A stretch of 64,000 nucleotides of DNA. Source: Jeotgalibaca porci. Its GTDB lineage: Bacteria; Bacillota; Bacilli; Lactobacillales; Aerococcaceae. Position 1 is the first letter of the stretch. Each line of letters starts with the position of its first letter. Shown here piece by piece: positions 9,656 through 18,331 of the stretch. Location: assembly GCF_011299095.1 (NCBI RefSeq), contig NZ_CP049889.1, forward strand, positions 470,501-534,500, read 5' to 3'. The position numbers and the translations under genes were made by a program. The notes below the pieces were generated by a model, which saw only the letters and a program-made list of their open reading frames with translations, made no database searches and was not told where the DNA came from.

Positions 9656-10792
9656 TTAGTTTATATATTTTTCTTGCAATGAAGCAATCATTTCTACAAA
9701 TATAGCTATTTCCTCTAATGTGTTCGTTGCGCCGAATGAAATGCGCACAGATTCGCCAATACGCGTAGCTTCAGTGCCAAACATCGCTGTCAACACATGG
9801 CTCGGCTCTAAACTACCGGCTGTACAAGCAGATCCTGCGGAAATCATTATCCCTTTCAAATCACATTGAATTAGAAATTTATCCGATTTTAAAAATGGGA
9901 ACCAGATGTTTAGGATGTGGGGAACACTCGCTCCACTATCGCCATTGAGAGAATAAGCAACATTTTTTTCTTGTAACTGTGACAAGAAATACCCGCGTAA
10001 GGCTTTCTTATGTGTATCGTCGGCTTCTCTATTTTGGAGCATCTTTCGGACAGCTGTCGCAAATCCGTGAATATAGGCAGTATTTTCTGTCCCTGCACGG
10101 TGATCATTTTCTTGGGTCCCACCATGTAAGTAATTCGGTAAATGCAACTCATTGCGGCGGTATAAAAAACCAATCCCTTTCGGACCATTAATTTTATGCG
10201 CTGTTGTTGCCAACATATCAATGTGAGCGGCTTCGACATCAATTCGAAGTGCACCGTAAGCTTGCACAGCATCGGTATGGAAATAAGCGGAATGGTCTGC
10301 GACTACTGCACCAATTTCTTCAATAGGATTAATGCTCCCGACTTCGTTATTTACATAAATGATGGAAACTAAAATAGTGTCCGGGCGTAAGGCCTCTGCT
10401 ACTTGTCTAGCTGTGACACGTCCGGTTTCATCCACCGGCAGATATGTCACTTCAAATCCCAAGGTTTCCAAGTATTGCATAGGATACAAGACCGAGTGAT
10501 GTTCAATAGCAGTAGTGATTAAATGCCTTCCCTTATCTTTTAAAGCCAAGGCTGTTCCAATAATTGCTGTATTGTTTGATTCTGTTGCCCCGCTCGTAAT
10601 GATGAGGTCTGCAGGTTTTGCCTGTATTGATTGTGCAAGTATACGGCGGGCTTCATCAACCAATTGGCGGGCTTCACGCCCTTTTTGATAGAGACTGGAT
10701 GGATTGCCATAAACATTTTCCAGTGTATCTGTGATGGCAGCCCGAACATCCGAATCAACCGGCGTTGTCGCTGCATGATCAAAATAAATCAT
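9656..10792 (-). CDS. Cysteine desulfurase, IscS/NifS type
   Basis: 378-residue PLP enzyme that removes sulfur from cysteine as a persulfide for iron-sulfur clusters and tRNA thiolation. It begins MIYFDHAATTPVD. The PLP lysine lies in TTAHKINGPKG and the catalytic cysteine loop is GSACTAGSLEPSHVL. The start ATG at 10790-10792 is preceded by AGAAGGAATAAG; an in-frame extension further upstream is not conserved. It lies 14 bp after the M50 protease gene and 27 bp before DUF1831. It is the likely sulfur donor for MnmA, since a second desulfurase pairs with ThiI at 35955. Confidence 0.94.
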   Translation of the reverse strand: MIYFDHAATTPVDSDVRAAITDTLENVYGNPSSLYQKGREARQLVDEARRILAQSIQAKPADLIITSGATESNNTAIIGTALALKDKGRHLITTAIEHHSVLYPMQYLETLGFEVTYLPVDETGRVTARQVAEALRPDTILVSIIYVNNEVGSINPIEEIGAVVADHSAYFHTDAVQAYGALRIDVEAAHIDMLATTAHKINGPKGIGFLYRRNELHLPNYLHGGTQENDHRAGTENTAYIHGFATAVRKMLQNREADDTHKKALRGYFLSQLQEKNVAYSLNGDSGASVPHILNIWFPFLKSDKFLIQCDLKGIMISAGSACTAGSLEPSHVLTAMFGTEATRIGESVRISFGATNTLEEIAIFVEMIASLQEKYIN

Positions 10793-10806
10793 CTTATTCC
10801 TTCTTT

Positions 10807-11904
10807 CTATCGTACCTCTGAACCCAGGTAGCTTTCGAGCCAATTCACGAGATTATCTCGCAGGGAGAGTTCCGCTTCATTAAAACCTGCTTCACTGTTT
10901 GTTGAAGTTTGATTCAAGTTCTTTGTCGCTTCTGCTACGTTTGTCTTTACGAAAAATTGATACGCGGCCTTAGTTACTTTTGAATGGTCATAATAATTTT
11001 TTAGTAATGGATACGATTCAATTTGAGCCATCAGTTGCTCCGCTTCTTTTTTACGTCCAAAAATTGCATGGATAAACAAGATTTCACTCGCAAGAATACG
11101 GGCATACGGAGAAGCTAAGTAGTTCCAATTTGCTTGATAGGCTTGTAAAAGTTTATCAGCTTTTTCAAAATCCAGTTCTGCTACATACTTTTGATAAGCA
11201 ATCAGTAAGATATACTCGCCCATTTTTGATTCTGTATACGTGCCATCCCCAATTTCAGAGAAGTAAGAATCGGGAATCTCCGAAAATTCTTTCCCTTCTT
11301 CGAACAATGCCGCTAATTCGAGTTGCTTAAAGTAGAGCGTACGTGAGACTTCTGACTTACGTAGTTCACGAATAACACCGCCATCGGTAAATGAATAAGG
11401 CAGGACATTCGCCATAAATAAGAGAAATGGCGGTATACTTAGCGCAAAAAAAGTGAAGCTTATTGTTCCAGGAATAATAAATGAACCCAAGTAAAACAAG
11501 GAAGCAGTTAGAAAGTTAACAATTAACCCACCCGCTAAATAAAGAAAATACGGTTTCTCCTTATAAGTACCTTTAACTGGCGGCTGCATCAGGCATTGTC
11601 CCATCATTCCGGGTATGCGATTTCCAAGCTTGGAAAATGTCTTCTTTTTTGCTTCATATCGGAAATACGGCAGTTGGAAATAAATTAGTTGATATCCGGT
11701 CATTTTCCCAAAAACATAATGTCCCAGTTCGTGCAAAATGATATGCACATAACTGGAATAGACCGCAATCAAAGCAACGATAGCCAATTGAATGAAGGGA
11801 ACAGAATTAACAAATCCCTGTATCGTCAAATCATTCCCAACCAGATAGCCTGCTCCCAATGCTAAAACCGCTACAAACGTTAGTAATTTGGAAGTGATTT
11901 TCAT
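10807..11904 (-). CDS. M50-family (site-2-protease-like) membrane metallopeptidase
   Basis: 365 residues. Hydrophobic helices occur at about 8-24 and 36-55, then the zinc motif HELGH at 58-62. Further helices follow at about 120-140 and 148-168, and the second M50 signature NVLPYSFTDGG at 167-177. The remaining 190 residues are soluble and helical, resembling a TPR-like or regulatory domain. Both catalytic signatures are intact, so it is probably an active intramembrane or membrane-associated protease. It overlaps gshF by four bases and precedes the desulfurase by 14 bp, which suggests co-translation. The substrate and the reason for linkage to glutathione synthesis are unknown. Confidence 0.8.
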   Translation of the reverse strand: MKITSKLLTFVAVLALGAGYLVGNDLTIQGFVNSVPFIQLAIVALIAVYSSYVHIILHELGHYVFGKMTGYQLIYFQLPYFRYEAKKKTFSKLGNRIPGMMGQCLMQPPVKGTYKEKPYFLYLAGGLIVNFLTASLFYLGSFIIPGTISFTFFALSIPPFLLFMANVLPYSFTDGGVIRELRKSEVSRTLYFKQLELAALFEEGKEFSEIPDSYFSEIGDGTYTESKMGEYILLIAYQKYVAELDFEKADKLLQAYQANWNYLASPYARILASEILFIHAIFGRKKEAEQLMAQIESYPLLKNYYDHSKVTKAAYQFFVKTNVAEATKNLNQTSTNSEAGFNEAELSLRDNLVNWLESYLGSEVR

Positions 11905-14183
11905 GATTGGTCCCCCTTAACAGCCATTTCAGGGAATAACAGATCCAGTACATCCAATGTTAGACGTTGCCCTTTTCCTTCATGCGGATAAATATGCATC
12001 ATCATCGCTGGATTAAAGTTTGCCTCAATAACGCCGTAACCAGGTTCCGCTTCTGTCGCCGGTTTCGTATAATCTGGAATCATCATATCAACACCGGAGA
12101 ATGTCGCTCCCATTGCTTTCGCAATACCGACTGCGATTTCTTTGTATGTTTCGTGCATTTCCTCCGTCATATCGATGGAGTCTCCACCCGTACTAATATT
12201 TGAATTGTCACGCAAATAAACCGTTGTACCCTCAGATGGAACATCCGTCATGACGTATCCTTGTTCAGCCAAGGCTAATTGCTCTATCTTACCAAGCTCA
12301 ATCAGTGTCAATGGCGTCCGGTGATTCTTTCCGCGTAAAGGATCTTCATTTTTCATGTTCACTAACGCTTCAATCGTATGCGTGCCATCCCCCACAACGT
12401 TTGCCGGGATACGCAACAACACTGCTTTTGTTTCGTTACCCGCTACGAAGAAACGATACTCCGTTCCCGGTACAAAATCCTCTACCAAAACAGCAGAGTC
12501 TTCCTCAAACGCAATCTCAATCGCCTTACGATAATTCTCTTCGCTCGCACCCTCTTTAAAGATGGAAATACCCAATCCGTAGTTCGTCGATTTTGGCTTC
12601 ACTACAAAACGCTTGTTGTTGAACAAGCCATAATCACGGAAGGCTTCTTCTGCATTATGATATTCCATACTGTCTGGAACAATAAAACCATTCTTAGCCA
12701 GAATTTTTTTGGTAACCACTTTATTTGCCATCACTAATGAAGAAATATAGGTATCGAGTGATGTCATATTACCGTTTTTTACATATTCCAAATGGTCTTT
12801 ATATTTCAAGGAAAGGAACTGATCTTCTGTATCCAAAACTTCAATATGCAAGCCTTTTTGAATAGCATCATAAATCAGAATTTGAGTAGATAACTCCATG
12901 GATTCAAAACCACGCAGTGCATACGGTCTTTCCAAGGCCGCTTCTTTGTTCGAAATTGCCGTCTTAATCGTCCACTCTATATAATTCCCTTGGTTGTAAA
13001 TAAGTGCCAATTGACCCGCCAAAGTCAGCTCCGGATTGTCGAATGCCTTTAGTTTTTCTTGCACAATGTCATCCGAAAGATTCAATTGTTTCAACATGTC
13101 ACTCACACCGTTCAAAATGGCTTTTCCTTCTAATTCATAAGAAGAGTGTTCCAGTGGATTTTCGAACGAAGTTGCAAAGTTCATTTCTTTCCCTATTTCC
13201 AATTCCGCCTCAGTTGCATCTTCATCAATCCAAATCAAATACATCAAGAATTGATGAATAAAACGCATATCTTCTTCTGCGATTCCAAATTCCGCGAACG
13301 GGTTTAAATCGAGTAAGCGGAACTCCAAGTAGGAAATACCATTTTTAAGAATCTCCCGGGCATTCTTTCCGCCCCGAAAGCGAACAGTTGAATAAAACTC
13401 TTTTTCTTCAATTAATTTGTCTTCTGCTACCATTTTTTCAATCGTGTCCACGTATGCTTCCATCGACTCAAATGAAACTTTTACATCGTCATTATTCACA
13501 TAACCATATTTACTACTGCGGATACTGCGAATAAGGCCTGCTGGAATATCATCCGGTCTCTCTTCATTTTTGAAAAATTCCGGTTTAGCTTCGATAGATG
13601 CACCTAAAAGATACGTTAGAATCCATTGGTAACGGAAGAAATTGTGTGCCAATTTCAAGTATAATTTTGATTGAAAATCTTTAAATGATACGTCTGCTTG
13701 TTCATTATCATAAAGAGCATGAACAAATTTTGGTTGGAATTCAAAGTTATAATGGATGCCGCTCACCATTTGTTTTCTTTTGCCATACACGTCCACTAAG
13801 TACTCGCGATATGCAACGTCCGCCTCGTTATCAAGTTTTGCTACTTGAATGTCATCTTCATGCGGCATAAACAAAGGGGAACTCGTAGGTAATAAATATT
13901 CATCATCTGGCATGGTACGCAGTGATACGTCATGGATTGCCGCCAACCAATTCATCACTTTCTCAACCTTATCCAAAGGAGGTGTTACAATTTCCATCTG
14001 TGTTTCAGCGAAATCCGTTTGGATATACGGATGAAAGTTTCGATTACCGAAACAGGCTGGGTGATTCGTTGAAGTAATCGTGCCATCCGATAGAATGCGC
14101 TGCGATTCTTTTTCAATCCCAAAGATAGCTTGGGTGAAAAGTGGTTCTAGTTTATTTTGTTTTATACTCTGTTTAATGTTCAT
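11901..14183 (-). CDS. gshF: Bifunctional glutamate-cysteine ligase / glutathione synthetase
   Basis: 760-residue fusion enzyme that makes glutathione from glutamate, cysteine and glycine in two ATP-dependent steps. The N-terminal two thirds resemble proteobacterial GshA (FGIEKESQRI at 22-31, IHYNFEF, KYGYVN). The C-terminal part is an ATP-grasp domain (VVKPKSTNYGLGISIF, VLVEDFVPGTEYRFFV, EANFNPAMMMH). Length matches GshF of enterococci, streptococci and Listeria. It heads the run gshF-M50-desulfurase-DUF1831 and is divergent from rarA. Confident. Confidence 0.96.
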   Translation of the reverse strand: MNIKQSIKQNKLEPLFTQAIFGIEKESQRILSDGTITSTNHPACFGNRNFHPYIQTDFAETQMEIVTPPLDKVEKVMNWLAAIHDVSLRTMPDDEYLLPTSSPLFMPHEDDIQVAKLDNEADVAYREYLVDVYGKRKQMVSGIHYNFEFQPKFVHALYDNEQADVSFKDFQSKLYLKLAHNFFRYQWILTYLLGASIEAKPEFFKNEERPDDIPAGLIRSIRSSKYGYVNNDDVKVSFESMEAYVDTIEKMVAEDKLIEEKEFYSTVRFRGGKNAREILKNGISYLEFRLLDLNPFAEFGIAEEDMRFIHQFLMYLIWIDEDATEAELEIGKEMNFATSFENPLEHSSYELEGKAILNGVSDMLKQLNLSDDIVQEKLKAFDNPELTLAGQLALIYNQGNYIEWTIKTAISNKEAALERPYALRGFESMELSTQILIYDAIQKGLHIEVLDTEDQFLSLKYKDHLEYVKNGNMTSLDTYISSLVMANKVVTKKILAKNGFIVPDSMEYHNAEEAFRDYGLFNNKRFVVKPKSTNYGLGISIFKEGASEENYRKAIEIAFEEDSAVLVEDFVPGTEYRFFVAGNETKAVLLRIPANVVGDGTHTIEALVNMKNEDPLRGKNHRTPLTLIELGKIEQLALAEQGYVMTDVPSEGTTVYLRDNSNISTGGDSIDMTEEMHETYKEIAVGIAKAMGATFSGVDMMIPDYTKPATEAEPGYGVIEANFNPAMMMHIYPHEGKGQRLTLDVLDLLFPEMAVKGDQS

Positions 14184-14222
14184 TATATTTGCTCGCTTTC
14201 ATCGACAATTTTCACTATTCCT

Positions 14223-14251
14223 ATTATACCTGTATTCCGCTATTTTGATAA
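14223..14251 (-). promoter_or_regulatory. Promoter of the gshF run
   Basis: Minus strand: perfect -10 TATAAT at 14223-14228, a 17-bp spacer, and a weak -35 TTATCA at 14246-14251, about 40 bp before the gshF start codon. Confidence 0.65.
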
Positions 14252-14281
14252 GAAGATAGCTCTAATTTACCAAACGAATGT

Positions 14282-14310
14282 TTGTTCCTTTTCTATCGAT
14301 AGCATATAAT
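14282..14310 (+). promoter_or_regulatory. Promoter of rarA
   Basis: -35 TTGTTC at 14282-14287, a 17-bp spacer, and a perfect -10 TATAAT at 14305-14310. It lies 26 bp before the rarA start codon, which has AAAGGAGCG as ribosome-binding site. Confidence 0.8.
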
Positions 14311-14335
14311 AGAGAAGACAAAGGAGCGATTAGAT

Positions 14336-15604
14336 ATGAAAAAGCCATTAGCCTACCGAATGCGGCCCAAAAATATTGATGAAGTTGTCGGGCAAAGGCA
14401 TCTCGTCGGCCCTAATAAAATAATTCGTCGAATGGTAGAAGCTAAGATGCTCTCTTCCATGATACTCTATGGTCCTCCTGGAACTGGGAAAACGAGTATT
14501 GCCAGTGCGATTTCTGGTTCGACTAAATCAGCATTCCGTCAGTTAAATGCTGCTACAGATACTAAAAAAGATTTACAAATTGTCGTTGAAGAGGCAAAGT
14601 TCTCCGGTCAAGTTGTTCTATTGCTGGATGAAATTCATCGCCTGGATAAACCCAAACAGGATTTTCTATTACCACATTTAGAAAGTGGCTTGGTTATTCT
14701 CATTGGTGCCACAACCGAAAATCCGTATATCAGTATCAGTCCTGCAATCCGTAGTAGAACGCAAATTTTTGAAGTGAAGCCTTTGAGCATTGACGATATG
14801 GTGATTGCGATTAAACGTGCAATGACCGACGAAGTGAACGGTCTAGGTACCATGGCCGTAGAAATGGATGACAATGCCCTTCTTCATTTCGCCCGAAGTT
14901 CGATGGGTGATTTACGTGGCTCGCTAAATGCCTTGGAACTCGCAGCACTCTCAACGCCTGCGAATGAGGATGGCGTCGTCATGATTTCGTTGGAAGTGGC
15001 AGAAGAATGCCTACAGCGTAAAGCACTTGTTCACGATAAAAATGGTGATGCTCACTATGACGTCATTTCAGCCTTTCAGAAATCAATACGCGGCAGCGAT
15101 GTGGATGCTTCCCTTCATTATTTAGGGCGCCTTTTAGAAGCTGGCGAATTGATTGTTGTTTGTCGCCGTTTACTGGTGATTGCATATGAAGACATCAGTT
15201 TTGGAAATCCCGCAGCCGCGGCACGAACTGTCTCAGCGGTTCAAGCTGCAGAAAAATTAGGCTTGCCTGAAGGACGGATTCCATTAGCACATGCCGTCAT
15301 TGATTTAGCCCTTTCACCAAAATCAAACTCGGCCATTGAAGCTATCGATGCGGCTATGGGAGATATCCAAGAAGGAAACGCCGGCGAAGTCCCGGCTCAT
15401 TTGAAAGACTCTCATTATAAAGGCGCTGAAGCATTAGGTCGCGGTGTTTCTTACAAATTTCCACATGCTTATGAAGGTCATTGGGTTGCCCAGCAATACC
15501 TACCGGATAGTATAAAAAATGCGCATTATTTCAAACCAGTACTCACTGGAAAATATGAACAGGCGCTCGCAGGCCAGCTCGAAAAGTTGACAAAAGGCAA
15601 ATAG
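14336..15604 (+). CDS. rarA: Replication-associated recombination protein RarA (MgsA)
   Basis: 422-residue AAA+ ATPase related to clamp-loader subunits. It acts at stalled replication forks with SSB. Walker A GPPGTGKTS lies at residues 46-54, Walker B VVLLLDEIHRLDK near 95-107, and the sensor segment TTENPY follows. The C-terminal tetramerisation part (LYLGRLLEAGEL-like, SYKFPHAYEGHWV) is also conserved. Length is normal. It stands directly upstream of the 6S RNA gene, a known Gram-positive neighbourhood. No terminator is obvious between them, but 6S has its own promoter. Confident. Confidence 0.95.
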   Translation: MKKPLAYRMRPKNIDEVVGQRHLVGPNKIIRRMVEAKMLSSMILYGPPGTGKTSIASAISGSTKSAFRQLNAATDTKKDLQIVVEEAKFSGQVVLLLDEIHRLDKPKQDFLLPHLESGLVILIGATTENPYISISPAIRSRTQIFEVKPLSIDDMVIAIKRAMTDEVNGLGTMAVEMDDNALLHFARSSMGDLRGSLNALELAALSTPANEDGVVMISLEVAEECLQRKALVHDKNGDAHYDVISAFQKSIRGSDVDASLHYLGRLLEAGELIVVCRRLLVIAYEDISFGNPAAAARTVSAVQAAEKLGLPEGRIPLAHAVIDLALSPKSNSAIEAIDAAMGDIQEGNAGEVPAHLKDSHYKGAEALGRGVSYKFPHAYEGHWVAQQYLPDSIKNAHYFKPVLTGKYEQALAGQLEKLTKGK

Positions 15605-15662
15605 CGTGCGCGCTTTCATTGTTGATACAATTGGTTTCTCCTTCATTTTTTGAGTTTATTTG

Positions 15663-15691
15663 TTGCACAACTAAAAGGGATATGCTACTAT
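15663..15691 (+). promoter_or_regulatory. Promoter of 6S RNA
   Basis: -35 TTGCAC at 15663-15668, a 17-bp spacer, and -10 TACTAT at 15686-15691. The predicted start falls near 15698-15701, where the closing stem of 6S RNA begins. Confidence 0.75.
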
Positions 15692-15699
15692 ACATATAA

Positions 15700-15890
15700 G
15701 AAGTTCTGAGGTGTACGATATATTCTCAATGTGTTGACCGAACAAATAATTACTACATTGGGATCCTTGATAAACGCTCGGATAGCAAGCCTTTTCATTT
15801 GGACACTAGAAGACGTTTTGTGGAGCCCACCTGCTTAAATCGCGGGTTCAAAACTAGTAGAATACCAAAAACGGCACCACCGGAATTTTT
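15700..15890 (+). ncRNA. ssrS: 6S RNA
   Basis: About 190 nt of non-coding sequence downstream of rarA that can fold into one long rod. The 5' end AAGUUC-UGA-GGUGU pairs with the 3' end GCACC-ACCG-GAAUUU, the usual closing stem. The 5' GTTCTGAGGTGT motif is typical of Gram-positive 6S RNA, and the central region (about 15735-15840) can form the large open bubble that imitates promoter DNA and traps RNA polymerase. It has its own promoter and is followed by a hairpin at 15912-15936. The rarA-6S neighbourhood is well known in Firmicutes. I rely on motif and context, not on a covariance model. Confidence 0.85.
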
Positions 15891-15909
15891 CATAAAGTAT
15901 CAAACTTTA

Positions 15910-15938
15910 GAAGCCGCTCTTTTGAGCGGCTTTTAATT
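15910..15938 (+). terminator. Hairpin terminator after 6S RNA
   Basis: Stem GCCGCTC / GAGCGGC with loop TTTT, followed by a T-rich stretch, about 20 bp after the 6S closing stem and just ahead of the ribosome-binding site of the next gene. Readthrough into that gene is possible. Confidence 0.75.
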
Positions 15939-15953
15939 TTGGGGAGGATAAAA

Positions 15954-16238
15954 ATGCTAACGATACTACTCTCTTTATTCGGAATTTTATTAATCATTAT
16001 TTCTTGGTTCTTCTTTAAAAAAGCTGCTGAAGCATTCACGATTGTTGTTCCTGAAAACAAACAACCTGCCTTCAGAACGTTTTGTTCTTTTAACGGTTGG
16101 ACTTATTTTGTATTCGCATTAGCTACGTATGTTGGCGTATTTTTAGACTGGAATGTGGCGACGGCCATTTTCCTTATTATCGTTTCGCTCTACACAGCAG
16201 CGGTTGCTTGGCAGATTGCAGCTTTCATCAAAAAATAA
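15954..16238 (+). CDS. Small membrane protein of unknown function
   Basis: 94 residues with three hydrophobic stretches (about 3-21, 43-60 and 64-88) and a short polar segment between the first two containing FTIVVPENKQPAFRTFC. The start ATG at 15954 is preceded by GGGGAGGATAAAA; a TTG five codons upstream lies inside that site and is rejected. No family is recognised with confidence; the shape resembles small DUF3784-like or YnzE-like membrane proteins, but this is a guess. It lies immediately after 6S RNA and its hairpin, and 73 bp before a universal stress protein gene. Confidence 0.75.
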   Translation: MLTILLSLFGILLIIISWFFFKKAAEAFTIVVPENKQPAFRTFCSFNGWTYFVFALATYVGVFLDWNVATAIFLIIVSLYTAAVAWQIAAFIKK

Positions 16239-16311
16239 CACATTCCTTTCTTTAATTTGTGAATTCGGTTACAATTAGGGTGTAAGCAACACTACGAATG
16301 GAGTGATTAAG

Positions 16312-16782
16312 ATGATGGAAGATTACAAAACAATCCTATCACCGGTGGACGGTTCGGAAGAATCAGAACTTGCCTTCAGAAAAGCAGTACACGTCGCGCA
16401 GAAAAACAATGCGAAGTTACTCATCGTTCATGTGATTGATACACGTGCGATTCAGACCCCTTCCGGCTTTGAAGGAAACTTTACGGATGAGATTGTTCGC
16501 CAAACGAAAGTTATGATAGATCGGTATGAATCACTAGCCCGCGAACGCGGTGTACAGGACATCGAAACAATTATTGACTACGGTTCTCCTAAAGTCATGA
16601 TCGCCAAAGAAATTGCGGTTGAACATAAAGCAGATCTCATTATGATTGGCGCAACCGGACTCAATGCAGTGGAACGCTTGTTTATCGGTTCCGTTTCAGA
16701 ATATGTCATTCGCCATGCACCCTGTGATGTGACAGTAGTTCGAACAGATTTAGACAACCATCTGCTACATGAGAAAAAATAA
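16312..16782 (+). CDS. Universal stress protein, UspA family
   Basis: 156-residue cytoplasmic protein with the Usp fold. The N-terminus reads YKTILSPVDGSEESELAFRKA. The ATP-binding signature is GATGLNAVERLFIGS, consistent with the G-x2-G-x9-G(S/T) pattern of nucleotide-binding members. The ATG at 16312 is chosen because GGAG lies eight bases upstream; the next codon is also ATG. A strong hairpin terminator follows, so it forms the end of its own unit. Its precise role under stress is unknown. Confidence 0.92.
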   Translation: MMEDYKTILSPVDGSEESELAFRKAVHVAQKNNAKLLIVHVIDTRAIQTPSGFEGNFTDEIVRQTKVMIDRYESLARERGVQDIETIIDYGSPKVMIAKEIAVEHKADLIMIGATGLNAVERLFIGSVSEYVIRHAPCDVTVVRTDLDNHLLHEKK

Positions 16783-16794
16783 TAACACATATAA

Positions 16795-16840
16795 AATAGG
16801 CGTTTGGCTCTGAATTCTTGGAGCTAAACGCCTATTCTTT
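16795..16840 (+). terminator. Terminator of the universal stress protein gene
   Basis: Long stem AATAGGCGTTT..GCTC / GAGC..AAACGCCTATT (16795-16836) followed by CTTTT, starting 13 bp after the stop codon. Confidence 0.88.
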
Positions 16841-16860
16841 TGATTATGATGAAACTAACT

Positions 16861-17022
16861 GCGCACTCAAAGTCGTTTTTACGGTTGAGTGCGCAGATAC
16901 ACACCAAAAACGTGCACTCAAAGTCACTTTTATGTTTGAGTGCGCAGATACACACCAAAAACGCGCACTCAAAGTCACTTTTATGTTTGAGTGCGCAGCC
17001 GCACACCAAAAACGCGCACTCA
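16861..17022. repeat. Tandem 51-bp hairpin array (three units plus a partial)
   Basis: Three 51-bp units (16861-16911, 16912-16962, 16963-17013) and a partial fourth. Each has an 11-bp inverted repeat, GCGCACTCAAA and TTTGAGTGCGC, around about 12 bases, plus a 17-base linker such as AGATACACACCAAAAAC. Unit 1 differs in the loop, and unit 2 has one change in the first arm. The array lies between the terminators of the converging universal stress protein and ackA genes. Frames on both strands are stop-free with 17-residue periodicity, but nothing else suggests coding. Confidence 0.9.
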
Positions 17023-17032
17023 TTATGGCAAC

Positions 17033-17063
17033 AAAAGAGGCCAGGATTTTATCCTGGCCTCTT
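17033..17063 (-). terminator. Terminator of ackA
   Basis: Perfect 11-bp stem GAGGCCAGGAT / ATCCTGGCCTC (17037-17061) with A/T on both flanks, 17 bp after the ackA stop codon. Confidence 0.88.
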
Positions 17064-17079
17064 CTCTATATCTATTAAA

Positions 17080-18279
17080 TTAAGCTAGGTTGCCTAGACG
17101 TAATACGTCACGCAAGATAACTAATTCTTCGTCAGTTGGCACTAGTACAACTTTGACTTTTGAGTCTTCAGTTGAGATGATGCGTTCTTCGCCACGTACG
17201 TTGTTTTTCTCTGCGTCAATTTCACAACCGAACCATGTTAGGCCGTCGATAATGATTTGACGAGTTGATGCTGAGTTTTCACCGATACCAGCAGTGAAGA
17301 CAATTGCGTCCACACCATTCATAACAGCGATGTATTGACCGATGTATTTTTGTACACGGTTATAGAAGATATCTAGTGCAGTTTGTGCACGTTCATTTCC
17401 TTCTTCTGCAGCAGTTTCAACGTCACGCATGTCGCTTGAAACGCCTGATAAACCTAGTAAACCAGATTTTTTGTTCAAGATGTTAACCATCTCTTTAATA
17501 TCAGTGATTTCTAATTTGTCCATTAAGTATGGCAATAGAGAAACATCGATATCACCAGAACGTGTACCCATTGTTACACCAGCTAGTGGTGTGAAGCCCA
17601 TTGAAGTATCAACAGATTTTCCACCGTCAACAGCAGTAATTGAACCACCGTTACCTAAGTGACATGTGATAATTTTCAAGTCTTCTAATGGTTTGCCTAA
17701 CATATCTGCTGCACGCTCTGCTACGTATTGGTGACTTGTTCCGTGTGCACCGTATTTACGTGCTGCGAAATCTTCGTAGTACTCCATTGGAATACTGTAT
17801 AAGTAGTTTTCTTTCGGCATAGTTGTATGGAAGGCAGTATCAAATACTGCTACACTTGTAATTTCTGGCAACAATTTCTTGAATGCACGGATTCCTGTTG
17901 CGTTAGCAGGGTTATGAAGTGGTGCTAAATCGCCCAATTCTTCGATTTTCGCCAATACATCATCATTAATCAATGTTGACTCTTTGAAGTCTTCTCCACC
18001 AGCTACAACACGGTGACCAACGCCTGTAATTTCGTTAAAATCAGTAATGATTCCTAGTTCTTTTAATTGTACCATCAATTTTTCAACAGCGATTTCGTGG
18101 TTCTCAATATCTTCTACCACGTTGTATTTTTGACCTTCGCCGTATTTGATTGTAAAGATTGAATCATTCAAACCGATTCTTTCAATAAGTCCCGTTGATA
18201 AAGCCACTTCTCCTGGCATTTGATACAATGTAAATTTTAAACTTGAACTACCTGCGTTAATCGCAATAATTTTCGACAT
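17080..18279 (-). CDS. ackA: Acetate kinase
   Basis: 399-residue ASKHA-fold kinase interconverting acetyl phosphate plus ADP with acetate plus ATP, the energy-yielding step of mixed-acid fermentation. The N-terminal phosphate-binding loop is [17 protein letters not shown]-type residues appear as [10 protein letters not shown], then [10 protein letters not shown] and MGTRSGDID. The start ATG at 18277-18279 follows AGGAGCG. It lies 52 bp after ytxK. A TATAAT in that gap suggests its own promoter as well as possible readthrough. Confident. Confidence 0.97.
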   Translation of the reverse strand: MSKIIAINAGSSSLKFTLYQMPGEVALSTGLIERIGLNDSIFTIKYGEGQKYNVVEDIENHEIAVEKLMVQLKELGIITDFNEITGVGHRVVAGGEDFKESTLINDDVLAKIEELGDLAPLHNPANATGIRAFKKLLPEITSVAVFDTAFHTTMPKENYLYSIPMEYYEDFAARKYGAHGTSHQYVAERAADMLGKPLEDLKIITCHLGNGGSITAVDGGKSVDTSMGFTPLAGVTMGTRSGDIDVSLLPYLMDKLEITDIKEMVNILNKKSGLLGLSGVSSDMRDVETAAEEGNERAQTALDIFYNRVQKYIGQYIAVMNGVDAIVFTAGIGENSASTRQIIIDGLTWFGCEIDAEKNNVRGEERIISTEDSKVKVVLVPTDEELVILRDVLRLGNLA

Positions 18280-18331
18280 TATTTTCGCTCCTATCATTTT
18301 CTCTTAATAAACCTATGAGTATTATAACAAA

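Noticed and set aside
10807-11904. SpoIVFB sporulation protease
   Set aside because: M50 motifs are shared, but context (gshF, desulfurase) and the long soluble C-terminus do not fit, and no sporulation genes are seen.
16818-17078. Repetitive frames of 60-86 codons on both strands over the 51-bp array
   Set aside because: They start inside a terminator, follow the repeat period, and lack ribosome-binding sites.
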